A stretch of DNA of 18,699 nt, taken from contig CAZYES010000015.1 of NCBI GenBank assembly GCA_964646515.1, forward strand, positions 1 through 18,699, read 5' to 3'. The first letter of the stretch is position 1. Each line of letters begins with the position of its first letter. The notes below the pieces were generated by a model. It did not search any database, was not told the origin of the DNA, and saw only the letters and a program-made list of their open reading frames with translations. This DNA comes from C7867-002 sp964646515 (GTDB lineage: Bacteria > Patescibacteriota > Minisyncoccia > Phycocordibacterales > PALSA-1337). A program made the translations under genes and the position numbers. Of the stretch, positions 1 through 5,235 are shown piece by piece.

Positions 1-5
1 AGTTT

Positions 6-24
6 TTGTACTAGGTGAGTACAA
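6..24. repeat. 7-bp inverted repeat at the left edge
   Basis: TTGTACT (6-12) and AGTACAA (18-24) are perfect inverted copies around a 5-base spacer. Neither strand has a T-run after the stem, so it does not look like an intrinsic terminator. It lies 26 bases upstream of a TATAAT hexamer and could be an operator for the synthetase gene, but chance cannot be excluded. Confidence 0.25.
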
Positions 25-49
25 GCAGTGTTTGGTTTGATATATTGTA

Positions 50-55
50 TATAAT
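50..55 (+). promoter_or_regulatory. Possible -10 box upstream of the RiPP synthetase
   Basis: A perfect TATAAT hexamer lies 101 bases before the synthetase start. No good -35 hexamer is seen at standard spacing. If it is used, the mRNA has a leader of about 95 bases, unlike the leaderless genes elsewhere in the window. The rest of 1-156 holds no convincing gene. Confidence 0.4.
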
Positions 56-156
56 CGTTGTATGCTGATGAACAGATTTAACGATCGAAGCCATTTGTGT
101 GGTATAGGTCAAATTACGAACAGCTCACTGACAATCAATAATGCGAAAAGGTGATT

Positions 157-2367
157 ATGATAGAACAAGATTATCGTCCGCTGGTCGTATTGTACGGCTA
201 TCGGAGTAAGAGAAACACGCTAAGTTTTGTGGGCCGAAAAGGCCTAATAATGTTAAGCGGCAAAAGTGCCATTGTCGATAGAATTCTGCGCTTGTGTAAC
301 GGATTCAACGATGTTGCTGATATAACTCGCAAACTGCGTACGGTTAGTTTAGAAGAAGTGACTGAATTCCTGTCACTTTTTGAACAACAAGGGATTGTTT
401 GCGATAGTCGGGATCTTTACTTAAAGTTCCACGAAGATTCGGCCAATCCGGCGAAATTCTCGCGTGACCTTGGTGTCGATGGGGTTTCGGATATGCTCCG
501 CTCTGAACGGTTACGAAAGCGTGAAGGTAAGACAATTAAAATATCTATCCCTATCGCGAGTAGTATTCTAGATGCGATTCGGAATCGCAGGTCCACACGA
601 GCTTTTCGATCTGGACAGATTCCAATGGCCCAACTATCTGGAATACTTGAAGCCACATACAGTGTCGGGAAAAACAAACATTGGAGCGTGGCTTCTGGTG
701 GCGGAATGTATCCACTTGATCTGTATTTAATTGTCCCCGATGACAATCAACAAGTGCCCAAGGGCATATATCGATGGAATCCCGAAGAAAGAAGCTTGAC
801 AACGATATCGGGTAAAAATCCAAGCGTGTGGTTATCCAAAGTATTCAATGCTAAAACGATTTTAGAAAATGCGGCCTGCATCCTGTGCATTGCGGCAGAT
901 TTCAAACGTTCGACGACAAAGTATTCGAATCTTGGATATCGTTTGACTTTGCTTGAGGCTGGACACGCCGCACAAAACACTTACGTATTTTGCGCTGAGC
1001 AGAATATTGGAATTGTCGAGTGCTGTGGGTTTGCCGATGAAGCACTGGCAAACGAACTAGGGTTGATGTTTCCAGATGAGGCGGTTTTGGCGACGCTCAT
1101 TATGGGAAAATTCAGTGTCGATGCGCAGACCTCGACTCCGGACCAGGAAGTTTCGGAGAAAGCAGAACGATTGCGCTATATTCTTGTCGGAGACAAGAAA
1201 CCAATAAAGGATGTGTTGTTTCTGGATCTTAAGGTCGATGGTTACGTAATGCCGATGTGGTCAGCCACTGCGTCATATCGTCCTATTCCTGGTCGTCTCA
1301 CGGCGTCTATGAAAAGGAAAAGTGTTGGATTCGCGACAGGTTCCACTTCTAGCGAGGCGCTTCTAAAAGTTCTGGCGGAGGGTTTTGAGCGATATGCGCT
1401 TGAACAAAATCGAAGCGATCGAAGAGAAAGCGCTAACGGCCTAAACGAACCATTTCTTGATCCTCGCGTTCTGGTTCCTTACTCAGGAGCCCAATTCAAA
1501 AACCTAAGGGGGATTACACGCTTTGATCCTCGAAGGAAAATAAACTGGGTAATTGGTTCACGACGAGCGACTGGCGAGCGGATCTGGGTTCCCATGGAGA
1601 TTGCTTACTACGCCACCGAACAAATGAAGCGCGAATTGAAGTTATGCTATCAAGCGAGTTCAAGTGGAGTGGCGGCACACTTCGATAAGGAAGTAGCTAT
1701 TGACACAGCTCTCTATGAGTTGATCGAACGTGATGCCTTCAGTGTCACATGGTATTCCAAACGTCGAGTTAATTCGATTAATCACGAGTGTTTACCATTA
1801 GACTTGAGATGTAGGATTTCGGAGTGGAAGCGATTGGGTTACAACGTTTCCATACTAGATCTGACACTCGATGGTCCTCCAGTAGCGCTGGCTATCATCT
1901 GGTCTAGAGAAAAGAGGCCGGCAATCAGTTCTGGCGCGGCCTGCAGGCCAAGCTTTACTGATGCGACGCTGAAAGCGTTCAACGAGGCTGAGTTTATGGC
2001 CATGACATGGCGCTACCACAGATCGAAGCTGAAGATGGAAATGAGCGAGATTAATAGTCCGGAAAGTCATGGTATTTTTTATCTTGATCCGAAAAATCTC
2101 GTGTATGCTGACTGGCTACTTGAAGCGGAAGAAAGTGATGTAATCAGGGAAGGCTTCAAGGGTGATCTACAGTATCTTGATCCTATTGTGGTGGACATTA
2201 CACCCAAGGATCATACTTGTGGGTTGTCGGTTATGCGGGTATTGTCGGAAAAACTCATGCCCGTCAACTTCGGCTATGGTAATGAACACCGTGGACATTC
2301 CAGAATGGACATGTTATCGTTTGAGTGGAGTGAGAAGTACCCTTCGACTCCCCACTTCTTCGCCTGA
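157..2367 (+). CDS. Fused RRE / SagB-like dehydrogenase / YcaO cyclodehydratase (azole RiPP synthetase)
   Basis: This protein probably makes thiazol(in)e/oxazol(in)e rings in the two precursor peptides encoded just downstream. Residues about 1-85 look like a PqqD/RRE-type leader-binding winged helix (GRKGLIMLSG, then DITRKL and EEVTEFLSLFEQQGIV). Residues about 137-320 match SagB/ThcOx nitroreductase-fold FMN dehydrogenases: RRSTRAF at 145-151, SGGGMYPLDLYL, and LLEAGHAAQN at 266-275. Residues about 365-736 are a YcaO domain with the ATP/Mg-binding pattern of EGFER (408-412) and ELIERD (521-526), ending in PSTPHFFA. ATG 157 is chosen over GTG 151 because AAAAGGTG (145-152) is placed as its ribosome-binding site. 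GC content (about 45% in a sampled 60 bases) is well above the downstream peptidase-like gene. Domain assignment by family resemblance is firm for SagB and YcaO and weaker for the RRE. No separate E1-like partner or transporter lies within the window. Confidence 0.88.
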   Translation: MIEQDYRPLVVLYGYRSKRNTLSFVGRKGLIMLSGKSAIVDRILRLCNGFNDVADITRKLRTVSLEEVTEFLSLFEQQGIVCDSRDLYLKFHEDSANPAKFSRDLGVDGVSDMLRSERLRKREGKTIKISIPIASSILDAIRNRRSTRAFRSGQIPMAQLSGILEATYSVGKNKHWSVASGGGMYPLDLYLIVPDDNQQVPKGIYRWNPEERSLTTISGKNPSVWLSKVFNAKTILENAACILCIAADFKRSTTKYSNLGYRLTLLEAGHAAQNTYVFCAEQNIGIVECCGFADEALANELGLMFPDEAVLATLIMGKFSVDAQTSTPDQEVSEKAERLRYILVGDKKPIKDVLFLDLKVDGYVMPMWSATASYRPIPGRLTASMKRKSVGFATGSTSSEALLKVLAEGFERYALEQNRSDRRESANGLNEPFLDPRVLVPYSGAQFKNLRGITRFDPRRKINWVIGSRRATGERIWVPMEIAYYATEQMKRELKLCYQASSSGVAAHFDKEVAIDTALYELIERDAFSVTWYSKRRVNSINHECLPLDLRCRISEWKRLGYNVSILDLTLDGPPVALAIIWSREKRPAISSGAACRPSFTDATLKAFNEAEFMAMTWRYHRSKLKMEMSEINSPESHGIFYLDPKNLVYADWLLEAEESDVIREGFKGDLQYLDPIVVDITPKDHTCGLSVMRVLSEKLMPVNFGYGNEHRGHSRMDMLSFEWSEKYPSTPHFFA

Positions 2368-2456
2368 AGGAGTAACAAACTGAAGGGAATTTAGGTGGTT
2401 CTATGAAAACACGAAAAATGCCAAAAACTCCTAAAGGAGTCAAGGTGTCAGTTCGT
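2290..2456 (+). repeat. 167-bp perfect direct repeat, copy 1
   Basis: This block is identical to 2927-3093, offset 637 bp. It covers the last 25 sense codons and stop of the synthetase gene, the 35-base intergenic stretch with AGGTGG (2393-2398), and the first 18 codons of precursor 1. The flanks diverge at once on both sides. Perfect identity between blocks whose downstream genes are strongly diverged points to a recent recombination event. Confidence 0.97.
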
Positions 2457-2528
2457 CAGTACAAAAACATCCGAGTTCGTTCGGATACATGTACAGGAGG
2501 TCATACCTGTGGCAACACTGGCGTTTGA
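2403..2528 (+). CDS. RiPP precursor peptide 1 (41 aa), azole-type core
   Basis: The ATG at 2403 is preceded by AGGTGG at 2393-2398, a good ribosome-binding site in a window where these are rare. The N-terminal 18 residues, MKTRKMPKTPKGVKVSVR, form a very basic leader identical to that of precursor 2. Residues 19-41 are variable; they contain Cys30, Cys36 and several Thr/Ser, with the segment TCTGGHTCG at 29-37. This Cys/Thr/Ser/Gly-rich tail is what a YcaO cyclodehydratase would modify. The gene starts 35 bases after the synthetase stop and is probably co-transcribed with it, with a terminator 18 bases after its own stop. The leader/core boundary is inferred from the sharp switch from identity to divergence at codon 19. 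The role as substrate is inference from context and composition. Confidence 0.82.
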   Translation: MKTRKMPKTPKGVKVSVRQYKNIRVRSDTCTGGHTCGNTGV

Positions 2529-2546
2529 CCATTTGTCTCAGCATAT

Positions 2547-2581
2547 TCCTTGCGATGCAAAATCATCGCAAGGATTTTTTT
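2547..2581 (+). terminator. Intrinsic terminator after precursor 1
   Basis: A perfect 11-bp stem (2547-2557 with 2564-2574; arm TCCTTGCGATG) with a 6-base loop is followed by seven T (2575-2581). It ends the synthetase/precursor transcript. The T-run also lies 17 bases before the TATAAT of the next gene. Confidence 0.92.
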
Positions 2582-2598
2582 ATTCTCTTACTATGCTG

Positions 2599-2604
2599 TA
2601 TAAT
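2599..2604 (+). promoter_or_regulatory. Leaderless promoter of the truncated peptidase-like gene
   Basis: TATAAT is followed by 6 bases and then the ATG at 2611, so transcription would begin at or next to the start codon. The terminator T-run (2576-2581) occupies the -35 position with a 17-base spacer. The second cassette has the same geometry. Confidence 0.75.
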
Positions 2605-2610
2605 TAATAA

Positions 2611-2922
2611 ATGTCTATTAATATTCACATTCTCACTGGCTCAAAGGAAATATTGCCTTACCAAGATCAAATTCAATCTATTACTGAATCTATTATTGCT
2701 TCGATTGATAAATCGTCCTTAATAAAAGATGCAGATTTAGTTTTTTGTTTTAATCCTAATGCCACAAGTGACAAAATGGGTGGTATCGGTATATCATCAA
2801 CTAATTCTTATAGTATTGTCATTTCACTAGATCCACTTCATAAGAATTTTAACGATACAATTAGAGAACAACTTAAATCTCTTCTTATAAAGGAACTTAA
2901 AGATAATGGATTTATCAAATAA
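2611..2922 (+). CDS. Truncated, catalytically dead DUF2268-like peptidase paralog (103 aa)
   Basis: The protein aligns without gaps to the first 103 residues of the intact peptidase at 3267-3926, with 44 identities by hand count, including MSI-IHIL, NP-AT, GGIG and ISL. Where the intact protein has HELHH (94-98), this one has KELKD, so both zinc-binding His are lost. It stops five residues later, and the 167-bp repeat copy begins five bases after the stop codon. It therefore lacks the second half of the peptidase, including the third ligand region. It is much more AT-rich than the synthetase (28% GC in 2641-2700). It is either a decaying remnant cut off by the recombination that placed the repeat, or a retained non-catalytic protein that binds the leader or peptide. 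The reading frame is open and has a good leaderless promoter, so I list it as a CDS. Confidence 0.7.
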   Translation: MSINIHILTGSKEILPYQDQIQSITESIIASIDKSSLIKDADLVFCFNPNATSDKMGGIGISSTNSYSIVISLDPLHKNFNDTIREQLKSLLIKELKDNGFIK

Positions 2923-2926
2923 GTAT

Positions 2927-3004
2927 CGTGGACATTCCAGAATGGACATGTTATCGTTTGAGTGGAGTGAGAAGTACCCTTCGACTCCCCACTTCTTCGC
3001 CTGA
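2927..3004 (+). pseudogene. Duplicated 3' fragment of the YcaO synthetase gene
   Basis: The first 78 bases of repeat copy 2 reproduce codons 712-736 and the TGA stop of the synthetase exactly. There is no start codon or upstream domain, so the fragment is not expressed as an enzyme. It marks that the duplicated unit includes the synthetase gene end and not just the precursor gene. Confidence 0.9.
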
Positions 3005-3093
3005 AGGAGTAACAAACTGAAGGGAATTTAGGTGGTTCTATGAAAACACGAAAAATGCCAAAAACTCCTAAAGGAGTCAAGGTGTCAGTTCGT
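2927..3093 (+). repeat. 167-bp perfect direct repeat, copy 2
   Basis: This is the identical second copy of 2290-2456. It supplies the ribosome-binding site and constant leader codons of precursor 2. Its left edge lies four bases after the stop codon of the truncated peptidase-like gene, and its right edge is at codon 18/19 of precursor 2. Confidence 0.97.
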
Positions 3094-3171
3094 TCTTACA
3101 GGAATGGCCCCGATCCTCGTTGCAACCGGAGTGGTGGCGCGTGTAGCGGAGGTGGAACCTGTGGACGTTAA
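3040..3171 (+). CDS. RiPP precursor peptide 2 (43 aa), azole-type core
   Basis: It has the same 18-residue basic leader as precursor 1, encoded by identical DNA, then a different core. Residues 19-22 (SYRN) resemble QYKN of precursor 1. The tail carries Cys28, Cys35 and Cys41 among many Gly and Ser, with ACSGGGTCG at 34-42. Against TCTGGHTCG in precursor 1 this gives a shared motif [TA]C[TS]GG[HG]TCG. The ribosome-binding site AGGTGG lies 4 bases before the ATG. A terminator and then an intact DUF2268-like peptidase gene follow. No promoter is evident inside the repeat, so expression may depend on read-through from the promoter at 2599. Its role as a second substrate of the upstream synthetase is inferred from the identical leader. 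Confidence 0.8.
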   Translation: MKTRKMPKTPKGVKVSVRSYRNGPDPRCNRSGGACSGGGTCGR

Positions 3172-3196
3172 GCCGCGCCTTTGTGGTGGCGAGCAC

Positions 3197-3237
3197 AATT
3201 CTCTCTGGTGTCGAAAGATGCCAAAGAGAATTTTTTT
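3197..3237 (+). terminator. Intrinsic terminator after precursor 2
   Basis: AATTCTCT (3197-3204) pairs with AGAGAATT (3225-3232). One C/A mismatch follows, then a 7-bp inner stem (3206-3212 with 3217-3223, two G-T wobbles) closed by a GAAA tetraloop. Seven T follow from 3231. It occupies the same place as the terminator after precursor 1, though the sequence is different. Confidence 0.88.
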
Positions 3238-3254
3238 ATTCCCAAATAATATTG

Positions 3255-3260
3255 TATAAT
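3255..3260 (+). promoter_or_regulatory. Leaderless promoter of the DUF2268-like peptidase
   Basis: TATAAT is followed by 6 bases and then the ATG at 3267. The terminator T-run at 3232-3237 takes the -35 position with a 17-base spacer, exactly as in the first cassette. Confidence 0.75.
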
Positions 3261-3266
3261 GCTGGC

Positions 3267-3926
3267 ATGTCTATAAAGATCCACATTTTATCTGCTTCAA
3301 AAGATGTTAGGCCGTATTCCGAAGAGTTGAAATTGATTGCTGAAGCCACCGTAGCGTCAGTTGAAAAATTGTTGCCGATCAGTGATGTCGATATTGTTTT
3401 GTATGATAATCCCAAGGCAACCATTGATGAAATCGGTGGTATTGGAGGTTTTTCTCCAAATGCAAACTTGATCTTTATCTCATTAAATCCACGACACCCC
3501 GATTTTAGAAAAGCTATTAAAGAAGAACTCGCGTTTACTTTAGCTCATGAATTGCATCACACGATTCGTTGGCAAAAACAAGTTGAGGGCGACACATTGC
3601 TTGAAGCTATGATTTTTGAAGGTCTTGCGGATCATTTTGCCATTGAAGCAACTGGTAGAAGTAAACTGTCACCCTGGTCATACGCGTTAACTACCGAACA
3701 AAAGAAAATATTTCTCGCGAAAGCTTCAAAAGAATGGAAACAACTGACATATGATAATGGCCTTTGGTTTTTTGGTTCAAAGCCAGATATTATTCCACGC
3801 TGGACAGGATATACATTGGGGTATGATCTTGTCGCCACGTATTTGCAGGATCATCCGGAAACTAGTGCCTCGAAACTTGCTTCTGCTGACGCGTCTATAT
3901 TTTCTAATGAGTTAATATACGGCTAA
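3267..3926 (+). CDS. DUF2268-like predicted zinc metallopeptidase (219 aa)
   Basis: The protein carries a zincin motif HELHH at 94-98 within TLAHELHHTIRW. EGLADHFA at 118-125 can supply the third ligand (Glu118). A C-terminal segment GYTLGYDLVATYL resembles the end of DUF2268 family proteins. There is no signal peptide or membrane segment, so it is probably cytoplasmic. I place the start at ATG 3267: a GTG at 3183 in the same frame lies upstream of the terminator hairpin, while ATG 3267 sits 6 bases after TATAAT, and the truncated paralog begins at the equivalent Met. Because a homolog follows each precursor gene, a job in precursor maturation (leader removal) or product degradation/self-protection is plausible, but this is inferred from context only. 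Confidence 0.82.
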   Translation: MSIKIHILSASKDVRPYSEELKLIAEATVASVEKLLPISDVDIVLYDNPKATIDEIGGIGGFSPNANLIFISLNPRHPDFRKAIKEELAFTLAHELHHTIRWQKQVEGDTLLEAMIFEGLADHFAIEATGRSKLSPWSYALTTEQKKIFLAKASKEWKQLTYDNGLWFFGSKPDIIPRWTGYTLGYDLVATYLQDHPETSASKLASADASIFSNELIYG

Positions 3927-3999
3927 CTATCTTTGTATGATTTCTATTACGGCTCGTGTTAAGGTTGCTATAGCAGGAGATCCTTTTTGGTATTTATGG

Positions 4000-4005
4000 T
4001 AAAAT
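4000..4005 (+). promoter_or_regulatory. Possible -10 box of coaC
   Basis: TAAAAT lies 9 bases before the coaC ATG and implies a leader of only a few bases. No clear -35 box or ribosome-binding site is present. Confidence 0.4.
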
Positions 4006-4014
4006 CTTAATATC

Positions 4015-4566
4015 ATGAAACTCGCTCAAAAGAAAATTTTAGTTGCTGTAACTGGCGGGATAGCGGCATACAAAACGTGTTCGCTTGTTAATTCGCTAAT
4101 AGGCAAAGGGGCAGAAGTTAGAGTAGTTATGACAGAGGGAGCTAAAAAGTTTGTTACTCCGCTTACATTTCAGGCTCTTACCAATCACTCAGTTTACGAT
4201 GATCTTTGGAGGCCAGAAGATTTGTACACTATTGAACATATAACAATCTCACATTGGCCAGATCTGATAGTCATCTCTCCGGCTACGGCCAATACTATTG
4301 CCAAGATGGCTCATGGTATTGCCGACAACCTGTTGACCACTATTGTTCTTGCTAGTCTGCCAGACACAAAAATTCTACTTGCACCCGCCATGAATACAAA
4401 CATGTGGAACAACCAACTTGTTCAACGAAATATAAAGATTTTACTTGAGACGAAGAAGTTTTTTGTTGTTGAGCCACGTTCAGGAATATTGGCTTGCAGA
4501 GATGAGGGAAAAGGGAAAGTCGCTGAGGTGGAAGACATAATTAAGCAGGCCGAATCCCTCATCTAA
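4015..4566 (+). CDS. coaC: Phosphopantothenoylcysteine decarboxylase
   Basis: This flavoprotein decarboxylates 4'-phosphopantothenoyl-cysteine to 4'-phosphopantetheine in coenzyme A synthesis. Hallmarks are the flavin-binding start VAVTGGIAAYK, the active-site His75 in IEHI, SPATANTIAK, the PAMN motif (124-127) followed by MW, and the catalytic Cys161 in LACRDEGKGK. At 183 residues it corresponds to the N-terminal half of the usual bacterial CoaBC (Dfp) fusion; the ligase half is the next gene, 6 bases away. The related LanD/EpiD enzymes of lantibiotic pathways share this fold, but the coaB neighbour and the lack of C-terminal Cys in the nearby precursors favour a CoA role. There is no ribosome-binding site; the start context is ATC-ATG. 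Confidence 0.9.
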   Translation: MKLAQKKILVAVTGGIAAYKTCSLVNSLIGKGAEVRVVMTEGAKKFVTPLTFQALTNHSVYDDLWRPEDLYTIEHITISHWPDLIVISPATANTIAKMAHGIADNLLTTIVLASLPDTKILLAPAMNTNMWNNQLVQRNIKILLETKKFFVVEPRSGILACRDEGKGKVAEVEDIIKQAESLI

Positions 4567-4572
4567 TTTTAT

Positions 4573-5235
4573 ATGAAAAAAAAGCTCTCAAAAAACAAAA
4601 AGTTTTTGGTGACAGCTGGGTCGACGTGGATACCCATAGATACTGTCAGGGTGATCACTAATATCTTCAAAGGAAAACTTGGTTTTACCATAGCCAAATT
4701 GGCTGCAAAGATTGGGGATGATGTAACACTGTTGTTGGGACCATCAATCGATATTTCATCTGAGAGTATTCCTAAAAATATGCACATAATCAGATTTAAA
4801 TATTTCGATGAGCTAGATTCCATAGTCAACAAAAGCTTGAGATCTAAGGATTTTGACGTGATTGTTCATTCAGCCGCAGTTTCAGATTTCAAACTTGCCG
4901 AAGAACATAAAGGAAAAATTAAGTCTAATGTAGAGAAACTTGTTCTTGAACTTGTACCTACTAAAAAAATCATTGATGAGATGAGAAAATTAGCCCCCTC
5001 TTCTTTTTTGGTTAAATTTAAGCTGGAGGTAGGTATAACGCCAGATGAATTGAAAAAGATCGCCGTAAAAAGCCTGAATCAATCGCAAGCTGATTTAATC
5101 GTTGCCAATATATATGATCCTAAGTTTACAGAGCATGAAGCATACCTGATTGGTAGTGATGGTGAATCAGAAAAAGTTACTGGAAGAGAAAAAATTGCTC
5201 ATGCCATTTTAAGAAAAATACATGCCATCCAATGA
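4573..5235 (+). CDS. coaB: Phosphopantothenate-cysteine ligase
   Basis: It joins phosphopantothenate and cysteine, the step before CoaC. The N-terminal FLVTAGSTWIPIDTVRVITN followed by FKGKLG corresponds to the TAGxTxEPxDxVRxxxNxSSGxxG nucleotide-binding region of CoaB. VIVHSAAVSDFKL, the lysine-rich GKIKS and DLIVAN are further family marks. Relative to the classical motif, the Arg-Glu after the Thr and the SSG are replaced, so this is a divergent lineage type. It is a stand-alone 220-residue protein rather than the C-terminal half of CoaBC. The ATG lies 6 bases after the coaC stop with no ribosome-binding site, and the gene overlaps the following one by 14 bases. Confidence 0.85.
   Translation: MKKKLSKNKKFLVTAGSTWIPIDTVRVITNIFKGKLGFTIAKLAAKIGDDVTLLLGPSIDISSESIPKNMHIIRFKYFDELDSIVNKSLRSKDFDVIVHSAAVSDFKLAEEHKGKIKSNVEKLVLELVPTKKIIDEMRKLAPSSFLVKFKLEVGITPDELKKIAVKSLNQSQADLIVANIYDPKFTEHEAYLIGSDGESEKVTGREKIAHAILRKIHAIQ

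Noticed and set aside
2162..2383. 73-codon ORF inside the end of the synthetase gene
   Set aside because: It is a shadow of the YcaO coding sequence with no start signals.
2489..2722. 77-codon ORF across precursor 1 end and the peptidase-like gene
   Set aside because: It runs through the terminator in another frame, and its protein is low-complexity and unrelated to anything; a shadow frame.
2290..3093. Repeat pair as CRISPR or IS ends
   Set aside because: There are only two copies, 167 bp long, with coding content and no transposase, cas gene or terminal inverted repeats.
3183..3266. Upstream GTG start giving the peptidase 28 extra residues
   Set aside because: The extension covers the terminator hairpin and the TATAAT box, and the paralog starts at the equivalent of 3267.
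4015..4566. LanD/EpiD-like decarboxylase acting on the RiPP precursors
   Set aside because: coaB follows directly, and neither precursor ends in Cys, which aminovinyl-cysteine formation requires.
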